The notes below the pieces were generated by a model. The model was not told where the DNA came from and searched no databases. It saw only the letters and a program-made list of their open reading frames with translations. Shown piece after piece: positions 17,522-28,345 of a stretch of 64,000 nucleotides of DNA. The stretch is from Sphingomonas sp. CCH10-B3. Its GTDB lineage: Bacteria; Pseudomonadota; Alphaproteobacteria; Sphingomonadales; Sphingomonadaceae. A program made the translations under genes and the position numbers. Position 1 is the first letter of the stretch. Every line of letters starts with the position of its first letter. Where the stretch lies: assembly GCF_001556185.1 (NCBI RefSeq), contig NZ_LSIJ01000058.1, forward strand, positions 12,302 to 76,301. The letters are read 5' to 3'.

Positions 17522-17860
17522 CCTCTGCCTCCGTGTTTTCGAGATTACGGTATGGCGGATAGATGGCGGGGCGGGAAGCGGGTTGCAAGGCGAAACCGGT
17601 GAGGTGGGCAAGCAGCTTAAGGTCACGAAAGGCCCTGCGGTTGCGGGCGGAGGCGTGACCTTAAGCCGGGATTGTCGCCCGGTCGCAAGCACATAGCCGC
17701 CTGATACTCCCGAAAAGGACGGGGTTTCGACGCGCCCCATGTGCGGCACAGTCCCCCCAGACCCGCGCGCGAGCCTCATAACGTGCGCACCTTCGGGCTG
17801 TACCGTTCGCTGTAATCCGCCCGCGCCGCCGCGCTTCCCAGATTTTGAGCCGATCGCCGG
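17522..17860. other. 339-bp intergenic region
   Basis: No convincing gene on either strand. It must hold the promoter of the aldehyde dehydrogenase gene and the 3' end of the TIR-like operon, both reading leftwards. The only structured element seen is the inverted repeat at 17616-17665. No U-tract terminator for the TIR-like gene is visible. Confidence 0.6.
17616..17665. promoter_or_regulatory. Perfect 12-bp inverted repeat upstream of aldehyde dehydrogenase
   Basis: CTTAAGGTCACG at 17616-17627 is exactly complemented by CGTGACCTTAAG at 17654-17665, with 26 bases between. Each arm starts with the palindrome CTTAAG. The length and perfection argue against chance. It sits about 95 bp upstream of the dehydrogenase ATG, a suitable place for an activator or repressor site; a stem-loop in the 5' leader is the other option. 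Confidence 0.55.
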
Positions 17861-18799
17861 TCATTTGACGTAAATCTCTTTCAGCTCGCTCCCCCGATAG
17901 GCAATGTCGCATTCGGCGCTGCCCGAGCCATCGGGCTCGAATGACGCGACCCGCGCGCGTACGACACGCCCCAAATGATTACGCGCGGCGAGCGTGCACA
18001 GCCGGTCTGCTTCGGCTTGAGCCGCCTTCTGCGAGCCCGCATACAGCGGCAGCGTTTGCGTCGTTTGCTTGTTGACCGCTGTTTCGCGCATCTGGCAATT
18101 GGCGAGAAACTCGGTGACGCTCGCCTTCCAGCCACTGCCGCTGTGCTTGTTGGCAAAGGTGTGCATCGCTTGGCAGTCACGTGCGTCGCGGGCACGCGCA
18201 AACTCGGCGGCGACGGCATGGTCCATTGCGCGCTCAAGCGCGTCGTCGTTCCACAATGACCAGACAGTAGCTGCCGTGCCGAGCAGGGCGAAGAAACCGA
18301 CGATGGCGACCCAGCCGCGAGCGCGGATCAATTGCCAAATCGCGGCGGGCGGCGGTGGGTCCTGGCCGCTGACCTTGCGCGCGGCGGCAACCGCGATTTG
18401 CGCCCGGTGAATGTCTCCGAACAGGAAGCGAAGGATGACACCGGGTTTGCAGCGCCAGCCGAACGCAGGATAGATGGTCGATCCTGCCATTTCCGGCGGC
18501 GTTGCACCGCGATCCAGCTCGATCGACACCGCCGTCTTGCGCGCGAGCAGTTCGGCACCGAGCTCACGCAAAGCCGCACCTTGCGGCGCCGACGTGGCGT
18601 TACTCCAACAGAACAAGACGCAGCGGCTCGTGCGCGCGAGCCGCGCCACCTGCACCCATTCAGGCGTTTGTGGCGCGGGGGCTTCGATTCGCGTCGAGTG
18701 CACGCCAGCGACCTTGGCCTCGTGCAAGCCGTCCAGCACCATTTCGGCGCGCGCACGGTCTGCAGGGAGCGCGAGAAGAAAAATATCGAGCGGCGTCAT
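17861..18799 (-). CDS. TIR-like domain protein with a single membrane anchor
   Basis: A 312-residue protein. Residues 1-130 look like a divergent TIR fold: first strand LDIFLLALPADRARAEMVLDGL (4-25), a CVLFCWSNAT strand (60-69), then a helix with RELGAEL and the strand AVSIELD (90-96), ending in YPAFGW. Glu79 falls where TIR NADases carry their catalytic Glu, but the usual Trp before it is missing, so activity is uncertain. A membrane helix lies at about 162-183, followed by about 130 residues with several Cys (Cys209 and others), probably on the other side of the membrane. The ATG overlaps the stop of the TPR gene (ATGA), so the two are coupled. A role in signalling or defence is inference. 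Confidence 0.6.
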   Translation of the reverse strand: MTPLDIFLLALPADRARAEMVLDGLHEAKVAGVHSTRIEAPAPQTPEWVQVARLARTSRCVLFCWSNATSAPQGAALRELGAELLARKTAVSIELDRGATPPEMAGSTIYPAFGWRCKPGVILRFLFGDIHRAQIAVAAARKVSGQDPPPPAAIWQLIRARGWVAIVGFFALLGTAATVWSLWNDDALERAMDHAVAAEFARARDARDCQAMHTFANKHSGSGWKASVTEFLANCQMRETAVNKQTTQTLPLYAGSQKAAQAEADRLCTLAARNHLGRVVRARVASFEPDGSGSAECDIAYRGSELKEIYVK

Positions 18800-20727
18800 C
18801 GCCGTGTAGCCTCCAAAGCAGCTTGCTGCCTGATCAGCGTCACGATACCCGCTTGTAAAGGGGCGCTCATGTCGATGTTGCGCGCTAGCATCGCATCGAT
18901 CTGGCGCGCTGCCCTGGCCCATGTGAACCCGGGCGCACCAAGGGATGCAAGCCCTCCCAACGAAACAAGCAAGTTTCGCTGGGCCAAAACCGAAGCAGGT
19001 TCCAACTTGGCAAGCCGATCTGAGATTTCGAATTTGCGGTAATAATAGGGCAGGGCGCTGCGCTGGTCACCGCGCATGACCAATGCGCCCCCAACCATTT
19101 CCAGACTGAGCAGCAGGTCTTGCTGCGCCTCGATCGACGACGCATCCAACGTGGCCAGCTTTTGTGTGATGTCGAGGCTGCGTTGAAAGTGATCGAGCGC
19201 AGCGGCCAACTCACGGCGTTGCACAAAAATGCTTCCGGTCTTGATCAGACTGATCGCCAAATCGCGCTTGGCCTCGGCGGAAGAGGGGGCCAGCTTGGCG
19301 AGCCGCTCTACAATGTTGAGGCTGCGTTGATAGCGCTCGAACGCGCCAGTCAAATCTTGGCGCGAAAACAAGACATCACCGATCTTGTTCAGGCAGTTCG
19401 ACAAATCCCGCTGCGCCTGGGAAGATGAAGCGTCTCGTCCGATGAGCCGCTCTGCAATGTCGAGGCTCCGCTGATAATAGGCAGCGGCATTTGTCAGGTC
19501 TTGGCGTTCCTCGAACATCTGCCCGACCTTGAGCAGGGCAATCAGGACGCCGCGCTGAGCCTCGATCGAGTCTGGATCAAGCCTTACCATGCGCTCGCGA
19601 ATGTCGAGGCTGCGCCGATAGCGTATGAGGGCACCCGCCAAGTCTCCTCGTAGCGCTAATTGGTTCGCAACATTTTCGAGGCTGCGACTCACGTCCAATT
19701 GAAGCTCGGTCGATGTTGGGTTCTGGACCGCCAGCCGCTCTGCAATCATGAGACTTCGCTGATATTGCGCATAGGCGCCCGGCAAGTCGTGCCGCTTTTC
19801 CAGCACATTGCCGACTCTCATGATGCTGAGCAGCAAGTCGCGCTGCGCCAGAACAGAGGATGGATTAAGCTTCGCCTGCCTTTCATCGATTTCGAGGCTG
19901 CGTCGATAGCGTTCGAGAGCGCCGGACAAGTCTTGACGCAACATCATAATGTCCGCGTCAAAGCTGAGCGCGACGGATCGATCACGTTCGCCTTGTGCTG
20001 TTTGCAACGCCATAGCGGCCGCGCGCGATGCGTCATCGAGCCGTCTTTGGTCACGGTAGAGTCGCCCGAGCGTGATCCAGTCCCAATGATTCCCAGCGCC
20101 GCCGGCGACGACTTGCTCCCAGTCCTCGGTGACTTGCGCGATCGTCAAATTACCCTTGTTGCGCTGGTTTAGCGTTTGCACGGCGGTATCGCGCCAGCGG
20201 GCGGCGTTGCGGACGGCCGCAGCGCGGGCATCTGCGGCTGCTTCGCGTTGAGCGGTCAGACGAAGAAGGTCCCGCGCCTGACTAGCAGCTTGCGGCGTGT
20301 CGAGCAGCAGCAGCTCGAGCGCAGCCGCGCCATCGCGGGTCTCGAAAATGCGGGCGGACGCTTCTGCAAAGCGATCCCTTTCACGGGCGAATTCGGCATC
20401 CCGTGCGGCGAGCCTGTCGTTCCATGCAGCCTTCTCAGAGGCAAGGCGACGTTCGAGTTCGTCGGCGCGAGCGCGGGCGGCAGCAGCGGCGCCGCCGGCG
20501 GCTTTGCCTTGAAGCCGCAGACGGCGCAATTCGCCGTCGCGAGCGATGATCATCCGCCTTTGCTCATTGAGTTTGGCGTCATGCGCCCGCTTCAGCGCTG
20601 CCTCGCTCGCGGCAGACTGAAAGGTGATCGATTGGACCAGATAGGCCTCGCGCGACGTCAGCGCCGGTGCCGCCATTGCGCCCGCTGGCGCCAATGCAAC
20701 AGGAAGCAGCCACATGATGGTGCGCAT
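18796..20727 (-). CDS. Secreted coiled-coil and tetratricopeptide-repeat protein
   Basis: A 643-residue protein with a signal peptide (cut about residue 19, AMA), a charged alpha-helical region rich in Ala, Arg and Glu that reads as coiled coil (about 35-125), and seven helical repeats of exactly 48 residues (274-609). Each repeat has the pattern YxRSLxIxERLxxLxPxSxxAQRDLxxSL, typical of TPRs of the kind found near NB-ARC and TIR proteins. It is expected in the periplasm as a protein-binding scaffold. It is upstream of and overlaps the TIR-like gene by 4 bases. No catalytic domain is seen. Confidence 0.78.
   Translation of the reverse strand: MRTIMWLLPVALAPAGAMAAPALTSREAYLVQSITFQSAASEAALKRAHDAKLNEQRRMIIARDGELRRLRLQGKAAGGAAAAARARADELERRLASEKAAWNDRLAARDAEFARERDRFAEASARIFETRDGAAALELLLLDTPQAASQARDLLRLTAQREAAADARAAAVRNAARWRDTAVQTLNQRNKGNLTIAQVTEDWEQVVAGGAGNHWDWITLGRLYRDQRRLDDASRAAAMALQTAQGERDRSVALSFDADIMMLRQDLSGALERYRRSLEIDERQAKLNPSSVLAQRDLLLSIMRVGNVLEKRHDLPGAYAQYQRSLMIAERLAVQNPTSTELQLDVSRSLENVANQLALRGDLAGALIRYRRSLDIRERMVRLDPDSIEAQRGVLIALLKVGQMFEERQDLTNAAAYYQRSLDIAERLIGRDASSSQAQRDLSNCLNKIGDVLFSRQDLTGAFERYQRSLNIVERLAKLAPSSAEAKRDLAISLIKTGSIFVQRRELAAALDHFQRSLDITQKLATLDASSIEAQQDLLLSLEMVGGALVMRGDQRSALPYYYRKFEISDRLAKLEPASVLAQRNLLVSLGGLASLGAPGFTWARAARQIDAMLARNIDMSAPLQAGIVTLIRQQAALEATRR
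18901..19908 (-). repeat. Seven 144-bp tandem units encoding TPR-like repeats
   Basis: The units begin at residues 274, 322, 370, 418, 466, 514 and 562 of the protein, a constant spacing of 48 codons without insertions. The central units are the most alike (RSLDIAERL / RSLNIVERL); the last is diverged (RKFEISDRL). The regular period suggests growth by duplication and allows recombination between units. Confidence 0.75.
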
Positions 20728-20802
20728 CTCAATCCCCCCACGGAATTGGTACTAAATTGACTGATCGCGCCCGGGCTGCGCAAGCGTGATTTGCTAAGCG
20801 AC

Positions 20803-20837
20803 GAAAACGGCGCGGGATACCGAAGCACCCGCGCCGT
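20803..20837 (-). terminator. Intrinsic terminator downstream of glnA
   Basis: A perfect 10-bp stem, ACGGCGCGGG at 20807-20816 with CCCGCGCCGT at 20828-20837, has an 11-base loop. Read leftwards after glnA it is followed by a run of four U (the A-tract at 20804-20807), the classic arrangement. Confidence 0.85.
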
Positions 20838-20861
20838 GAATTGACGAATATTAGAGAATGT

Positions 20862-22274
<1,413 letters not shown>

Positions 22275-22374
22275 GAAATGATCCTTTCAGCTGATGATGT
22301 TGCCGAGCCGATCGAAACGACTCGGGGGCGCATTCAAAACTCGCGCGCAGTTTGGAAGAAAATGTTGCAGCGCG

Positions 22375-22908
<534 letters not shown>

Positions 22909-22974
22909 TTAAAGGATTATTGGCGCCTCCCGGGGCAATGGTAAAAGCCGGACACTGCGGGCGGGAGCGAGTGA

Positions 22975-24135
22975 ATGGCAAAGCGATTCGAGCCGGTAAA
23001 GGACTTGGTCAGCGATCTGGAGGCGCCGCCGACGGTCCGGCGCTTCGGCAGCGGCTGGTACTCGGGCTTCTTTGCGCTGGTGCTGGCGATCACCGGGCTT
23101 GGGCTGGTCGCGGTGCTGCGTTGGCCTGGCTGGCTGTCGACGCCCGAGCTGGTTGCGTTCGAGCAATCGAGCTGGTTCCGGCCGATGGTCCATATCGTCC
23201 TGCTCGCCAGTTACGCGCTGGCGTTGCTCAGCCTGATGCTGCGGCCCGTCAAGGTGCTGGGCTTCAGCGCGCTGGCGATCGGGCTGAGCGCCGCGCTGCT
23301 CGGCGGCGCCAATGTCACGCCGCGCGAGACCGCCGATTGGGGGATTTTCTTCGGGATCGACTTCTTCATCGTCAATCTGATCGCGACCGGCATCATGTTC
23401 GCGCCGATCGAGCGACTGTGGCCGCAGCGCCCCGAGCAGCGGCTGTTCCGCGTCGAATGGCGCGAGGACCTGTTCTATTATCTGGTCAGCTCGATGCTGG
23501 TGCAGGTGTCGACCTATCTCGCGCTGGCGCCGTCGACTTGGCTCAACGCGCATACCGATAGCTGGAGCGCGATGCGCGCCGCCGTCGCGTCGCAGCCATG
23601 GGTGCTGCAGTTCATCGAAGCGGCGCTGATCACCGATTTCGCGCAATATTGGTTCCACCGCGCCTTCCACCGCGTGCCGTTCCTGTGGGGATTCCATGCG
23701 GTCCATCACTCGGCCAAGTCGATGGACTGGCTGGCGGGCGCGCGGATGCATCTGGTCGAAGTCGTGCTGCTGCGCGGGGTGACGTCGCTGCCGCTGCTGA
23801 CGCTGGGGTTCCTGCCGTCGGTGATGCAGGCCTATGTCGCGCTGGTCTATGTCTATTCGGCGCTGGTCCACGCCAATCTGCGCGGCGATTTCGACCGGCT
23901 GGGGCATTGGCTGGTGACGCCGCGCTTCCACCACTGGCACCACGGGCTGGAGGAAGAAGCGATCGACGTGAATTTCGCGATCCATTTTCCGATCTGGGAC
24001 AAGCTGTTCGGCACTTTCCACATGCCGCCCGGCCGCTGGCCGCAAGGCTATGGCGTGCCTGAGCGGGTGCCGCAGGGCTATTGGCGCCAGTTCGCCTATC
24101 CCTTCGTGCGCAAGCAGCCGCCAGAACTGGGCTGA
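22975..24135 (+). CDS. Sterol desaturase/fatty acid hydroxylase superfamily membrane protein
   Basis: A 386-residue membrane protein with the di-iron histidine clusters of this superfamily: HRAFH (near residue 226), HAVHH (near 242), and HHWHH (near 321), plus HANLRGDF. Five to six hydrophobic helices precede and flank them. Family members hydroxylate or desaturate lipid chains using O2; relatives in sphingomonads may act on sphingolipid or carotenoid-like substrates, but the substrate cannot be read. ATG 22975 has GGGAG upstream. It is convergent with the LysR gene. Confidence 0.9.
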   Translation: MAKRFEPVKDLVSDLEAPPTVRRFGSGWYSGFFALVLAITGLGLVAVLRWPGWLSTPELVAFEQSSWFRPMVHIVLLASYALALLSLMLRPVKVLGFSALAIGLSAALLGGANVTPRETADWGIFFGIDFFIVNLIATGIMFAPIERLWPQRPEQRLFRVEWREDLFYYLVSSMLVQVSTYLALAPSTWLNAHTDSWSAMRAAVASQPWVLQFIEAALITDFAQYWFHRAFHRVPFLWGFHAVHHSAKSMDWLAGARMHLVEVVLLRGVTSLPLLTLGFLPSVMQAYVALVYVYSALVHANLRGDFDRLGHWLVTPRFHHWHHGLEEEAIDVNFAIHFPIWDKLFGTFHMPPGRWPQGYGVPERVPQGYWRQFAYPFVRKQPPELG

Positions 24136-24189
24136 GGGGCGGGCATCAACCATGACTCTGCCAGACTTGTCGGGCAGTTAGTCGATCGT

Positions 24190-25092
24190 TCAATCGAGCA
24201 AGCTTTCGGGCTGCTCGCGGCGAAGCGTTGCGCGGATCCATTCGGCGAGCCGATCGGCATGGGCATTCGCGCGGTGCGGGGCGGCGGGCCGCACCAGATA
24301 GTAAGCGCTATGGTCGACGATCCGCTGGGCAAATGGCGCGACCAAGCGGCCGCTCGCCAAGTCGCGCGCCACGAGCAGCCCGCGGGCGAGCGCCACGCCT
24401 TCGCCCCCTGCTGCCGCTTCGAGCAGCAAGCCCGCATCCTCGTACAGCGGCGTGTCGCGTGGCTCGGCGATCGATATGCGGGCGGCGGCGAACCATGGCG
24501 CCCACTGCTGGCGGGCGTGGCGCAGCAGCACGGCGCGCGCGAGATCAATTGGCTCGGCGAGCGCCACGGCATCGCGATAGGCGGGTGCGCAGACCGGTAA
24601 CAGCCATTCGCCCGCCAGGCGCGTGGCGACCAGCCCCGGCCAATCCCCCAGTCCATAACGCAGCCCGGCATCGATGCCCCCGCTGCCCGGCAGGGCGAGT
24701 TCCAGCCGCGCGTCCAGATGCAACTCAATCTCGGGATGCGCCGCGCGAAAGCCGGCCAGGCGCGGCACCAGCCAGCGATGCGCGAACGAGGGCAGCACGC
24801 TGACGCGCAGCGGCTGGCGGGCCGGACGGGCGGGCGGGAATGTTTCGGTCAGCAGGGTGAGCGCCCGCGCGACCGGCTCGGCAATCGCGCGCGCGCGCGG
24901 GCTGGGGACCATCCGCTGGCCACGGCGTTCGAACAGCCGCGTGCCGAGCCGCGCTTCCAGCTCGCGGAGGCGGTGGCTGATTGCGCTGTGCGTCAGCCCG
25001 AGTTCGCGGGCGGCGGCGCTGTAGCTTTCCAGCCGCACCGCCGCTTCCAGCGCGCGCAGACTTTGCAGCGAAGGGATTGTCACGCCCGCCAT
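24190..25092 (-). CDS. LysR-family transcriptional regulator (GcvA-like)
   Basis: A 300-residue regulator. The N-terminal winged helix-turn-helix reads SLQSLRALEAAVRLESYSAAARELGLTHSAISHRLRELEARLG, the GcvA/AmpR-like variant (SAISHRLRELE), followed by the effector-binding domain. It is divergent from the PLP decarboxylase (86-bp gap), the classic LysR arrangement, so the decarboxylase is its likely target. Confidence 0.93.
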   Translation of the reverse strand: MAGVTIPSLQSLRALEAAVRLESYSAAARELGLTHSAISHRLRELEARLGTRLFERRGQRMVPSPRARAIAEPVARALTLLTETFPPARPARQPLRVSVLPSFAHRWLVPRLAGFRAAHPEIELHLDARLELALPGSGGIDAGLRYGLGDWPGLVATRLAGEWLLPVCAPAYRDAVALAEPIDLARAVLLRHARQQWAPWFAAARISIAEPRDTPLYEDAGLLLEAAAGGEGVALARGLLVARDLASGRLVAPFAQRIVDHSAYYLVRPAAPHRANAHADRLAEWIRATLRREQPESLLD

Positions 25093-25178
25093 TGTGACGA
25101 TCCGTCACATCCTGGGCAATGCCAAATCGCTGGCGTTGCGGCGCGCTGGCGCGGACAAGCGGGGCGAGGAGACCTGCG

Positions 25179-26537
25179 ATGACCGAACTCGATCTGCTCG
25201 CCGATGCCGACGCGCGGGCGCGCGCTTATGTCGCCGGCGCCGAAGCCCGGCGCGCCTATCCCGATGGCGCAGCGCTTGCGGCGCTTGCGGGCTTTGACGA
25301 AGCGCTGCCGGACCGTGGCGCGCCGCCTGCGCAAACGCTCGAATTGCTCGACCGGCTCGGCTCGCCGGCCACGGTTGCGTCGAATGGGCCGCGCTATTTC
25401 GGCTTTGTGAAGGGCGCGAGCCTGCCGGTTGCTGCCGCTGTCGAGCGGCTGGTGCTTGCCTGGGACCAGAGCGCGGCGTCGGCCGTAGGGGCGCCAAGTG
25501 CTGCCGCCATCGAACGCGTTGCCGGGCGATGGATCACCGAGATCCTCGACTTGCCGCGCGGCAGCGCCGTCGGCTTCGGCACGTCTGCGAGTGCGTGCAC
25601 GATCGGCTGCCTCACTGCCGCCCGCCGCACCTTGCTGGGCAGACTGGGCTGGGACTTCGATGCTCAGGGGCTGGACGGTGCGCCATCGCTTCGCGTCGTG
25701 ATCAGCGAGACGGCGCACATCACCGTCAAGAAGGCGTTGCGGCTGCTCGGTTTCGGGCTCGACCGGGTGATCGTGGCGCCGGTCGATGCTGCCGGCCGAG
25801 TTGATCCTGCGCGGCTGCCCGCGCTCGACGATCGGACGATCCTGTGTCTGCAGGCAGGCGAAGTGAACACCGGCGCATTCGATCCATTTGCCGCGATCCT
25901 GCCTGTTGCGCGAGCGGCGGGAGCATGGACCCATGTCGATGGCGCCTTTGGGCTGTGGGCGCGCGCCGCCCCTGCCTCCAGGGCGCTGACCGAAGGTGTC
26001 GAGCTGGCCGATAGCTGGACCACCGATGGCCACAAGTGGCTCAACACGCCCTATGACGGTGCGATGAGCATTTGTCGCGACGCAGGCGCGCTGGCAGCGG
26101 CGATGAACAGCGATGCCGCTTATGCGGCCGCCGAGCCCGACGCGCAGAAGAATCTGACGCTTGAGTTTTCACGCCGCGCGCGCGGCGTCGCGATCTGGGC
26201 GGCGCTGCGCTCGCTTGGGCGGGAAGGGGTTGCGGCACTCGTCGACAGGCATCGCGCGCAGAGCCGCAGGCTTGCCGATGGCTTGGCGGCGGCGGGATTC
26301 GAGGTCTTGAACGAAGTGATGCTCAACCAGGTGTTGATCCGCGCCGACTCGCCTGCCGAAACCGAGCGCGTGCGCCGCGCGGCCGAGGCTTCGGGCGAAA
26401 TCTGGTTCGGCCCGACGATCTGGCAGGGAGCGCCGGCGGCACGGCTCAGCGTCTGCTCGTGGCGGACAAGCGACGACGACATCACGCGAGCGATTGATCT
26501 GCTTGCGCAGCTGTTGCGCGCGAAGGCCGCTCAATAA
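25179..26537 (+). CDS. PLP-dependent group II decarboxylase/aminotransferase-like enzyme
   Basis: A 452-residue protein of the pyridoxal-5'-phosphate fold type I, group II decarboxylase type. Residues GFGTSASACT (near 131) form the phosphate cup, HVDGAFGLWAR (near 253) carries the cofactor Asp, and WTTDGHKWLNTPYDG (near 287) the Schiff-base Lys. Homologues decarboxylate aromatic or acidic amino acids; which one is not evident. ATG 25179 has GGGGCGAGGAG upstream. The gene is divergent from a LysR regulator and its last 7 bases overlap map. Confidence 0.88.
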   Translation: MTELDLLADADARARAYVAGAEARRAYPDGAALAALAGFDEALPDRGAPPAQTLELLDRLGSPATVASNGPRYFGFVKGASLPVAAAVERLVLAWDQSAASAVGAPSAAAIERVAGRWITEILDLPRGSAVGFGTSASACTIGCLTAARRTLLGRLGWDFDAQGLDGAPSLRVVISETAHITVKKALRLLGFGLDRVIVAPVDAAGRVDPARLPALDDRTILCLQAGEVNTGAFDPFAAILPVARAAGAWTHVDGAFGLWARAAPASRALTEGVELADSWTTDGHKWLNTPYDGAMSICRDAGALAAAMNSDAAYAAAEPDAQKNLTLEFSRRARGVAIWAALRSLGREGVAALVDRHRAQSRRLADGLAAAGFEVLNEVMLNQVLIRADSPAETERVRRAAEASGEIWFGPTIWQGAPAARLSVCSWRTSDDDITRAIDLLAQLLRAKAAQ

Positions 26538-27361
26538 GGCGGCTTGTCCAACCCCGTCGGGCTGCTCGTGAAAATCTCGCAGCCGGTCTCGGTGATGCCG
26601 ATCGAATGTTCGAACTGCGCCGACAGCGATCGGTCGCGCGTCACTGCCGTCCAGCCGTCGTCGAGCAGCTTCACATCGGGGCGACCGATGTTGACCATCG
26701 GTTCGATCGTGAAAAACATGCCGGGCTTGAGCAGCGGGCCGGTGCCCGGGCGGCCGACATGGACGACTTCGGGCGCGTCGTGAAACAAGCGACCGAGCCC
26801 GTGGCCGCAGAAATCGCGCACCACGCCGTAGCGATGCCGCTCGGCATGGTGTTGGATCGCGTGGCTGATGTCGCCCAGATGATTGCCGGGGCGCGCCTGC
26901 GCGATGCCGAGCATCAGGCATTCATAGGTTACGTCGACCAGCCGCCGCGCCTTCAGCGGCACATCGCCGACCAGATACATGCGGCTCGAATCGCCATGCC
27001 AGCCATCAAGGATCGGCGTCACATCAATGTTGACAATGTCGCCCGACTTCAGCGCCTTGTCGCCGGGGATGCCGTGGCAGACGACATGGTTGATCGAAAT
27101 GCAGCAGCTATGGGTATAGCCGCGATAGCCGATCGTCGCCGGCACGCCGCCGCGATCGACGATGAAGCGGCGGATCATGTCGTCGAGCGCACCCGTCGTC
27201 ACACCGGGCACGACATGCGGCACGATCATGTCGAGCGTTTCTGCGGCAAGCTGCCCCGCTGCGCGCATCCCGGCGAAGCCTTCCGGCCCGTGGAGCTTGA
27301 TCGCGCCGGTCCGCGCCATCGGCGTGTCGGCATTGGTGACGGTCATGTAATCGGTCATCAT
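26531..27361 (-). CDS. map: Type I methionine aminopeptidase
   Basis: A 276-residue enzyme that removes the initiator Met from nascent proteins. All five metal ligands are present in family context: the two Asp of VNIDVTPILDGWHGDSSRMY, His in CGHGLGRLFH, Glu in TIEPMV and Glu in QFEHSIGI. The N-terminal extension (about 20 residues) varies in the family; ATGs at 27361 and 27358 are both possible. Convergent overlap with the decarboxylase leaves no terminator. Confidence 0.97.
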   Translation of the reverse strand: MMTDYMTVTNADTPMARTGAIKLHGPEGFAGMRAAGQLAAETLDMIVPHVVPGVTTGALDDMIRRFIVDRGGVPATIGYRGYTHSCCISINHVVCHGIPGDKALKSGDIVNIDVTPILDGWHGDSSRMYLVGDVPLKARRLVDVTYECLMLGIAQARPGNHLGDISHAIQHHAERHRYGVVRDFCGHGLGRLFHDAPEVVHVGRPGTGPLLKPGMFFTIEPMVNIGRPDVKLLDDGWTAVTRDRSLSAQFEHSIGITETGCEIFTSSPTGLDKPPY

Positions 27362-27463
27362 GCCGACATAGCGACTGAGGCCGGCTTTTGCGAGAGGCGT
27401 GCTGCGGCGGGCAAATCAGGATCAGGCTAGGCGCGGGCGGCGGATGGCTCTATCGCAGGCGGC

Positions 27464-28219
27464 ATGACCGACCGCATCTGGACTGCCGCCATCGTCGTCA
27501 TCGGCGACGAAATCCTGTCGGGGCGAACCCAGGACAAGAATGTCGCGCAGATCGCGGTCTGGCTCAACGTGCAGGGCATCCGCCTCGCCGAAGTCCGGGT
27601 CGTCGCCGACCGGACCGAAGCCATCGTCGAGGCGGTCAACATCCTGCGTGCGCGCAACGACTATCTGTTCACAACCGGCGGCATCGGGCCGACGCATGAT
27701 GACATCACCGTCGATGCGATTGCCGAGGCGCTCGGGGTGGGCGTCGTGCACCATCCGCGCGCGCTGGCGGTGCTCGATCGCTATTATGCGACGCGTGGCG
27801 GGCTGACTGAGGCTCGCAAGCGGATGGCGCGCGTGCCCGACGGCGCCGATCTGATCGAAAACCGGGTGTCGGGCGCGCCGGGCATCAAGATCGGCAACAT
27901 CTTCATCATGGCGGGTGTGCCGCACATCACGGCGGGCATGCTCGACGCGCTGACCGGCACGCTCGAAGGCGGCAAGCCGCTGGTCGCGCGGACGATCGGC
28001 TGCTGGGTTGCCGAAAGCGAAGTCGCCGACCTGCTGCGCGAGGCCGAGCGCGCCGGGGAAGGTGTTGCGATCGGCAGCTATCCGTTTTTTCGCGAAGGGC
28101 GGGTCGGTGCCAATTTCGTGGTGCGCGCAACCGATCCCGCGCTGGTCGACCGCTGCGTGGCAGCGCTGGCCGATGCGCTGGCGGCGAGTGGCCACCCGGT
28201 TGTCGATGGTGGCATTTAA
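27464..28219 (+). CDS. CinA N-terminal domain (MoaB/Mog-like) protein
   Basis: A 251-residue protein that matches the molybdopterin-binding-like domain of CinA: VVIGDEILSGRTQDKN (11-26), LFTTGGIGPTHDDIT (about 68-82) and APGIKIGNIFIMAGVP. Full-length CinA also has a C-terminal NMN amidohydrolase domain, absent here, as is usual for this stand-alone type. The biochemical role is unsettled in the family (competence/damage-inducible naming; ADP-ribose pyrophosphatase activity reported for some). It is 102 bp from, and divergent to, map. Confidence 0.92.
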   Translation: MTDRIWTAAIVVIGDEILSGRTQDKNVAQIAVWLNVQGIRLAEVRVVADRTEAIVEAVNILRARNDYLFTTGGIGPTHDDITVDAIAEALGVGVVHHPRALAVLDRYYATRGGLTEARKRMARVPDGADLIENRVSGAPGIKIGNIFIMAGVPHITAGMLDALTGTLEGGKPLVARTIGCWVAESEVADLLREAERAGEGVAIGSYPFFREGRVGANFVVRATDPALVDRCVAALADALAASGHPVVDGGI

Positions 28220-28345
28220 GTCTCACTTGCGGGTGATTTGCGTAATTTGCAGTCGCCACTCTTGACCTGATTGTCGCAGAAATTACCAATTGGCGTCTGA
28301 CAACCTTTCAGCCATGCCGCTGAAATTCCAAAGGGGATTCAACAC

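Noticed and set aside
15998..17602. 534-codon open frame opposite the aldehyde dehydrogenase
   Set aside because: Shadow of the dehydrogenase, rich in Arg and His; no motif.
18901..19908. Tandem 144-bp units as a possible mobile or CRISPR repeat
   Set aside because: Units are in frame and encode TPR-like helices; no unique spacers.
24158..24177. Short CTGCC...GGCAG stem between the desaturase and LysR genes
   Set aside because: Five-base stem with a 10-base loop and no U-tract; too weak to call a terminator.
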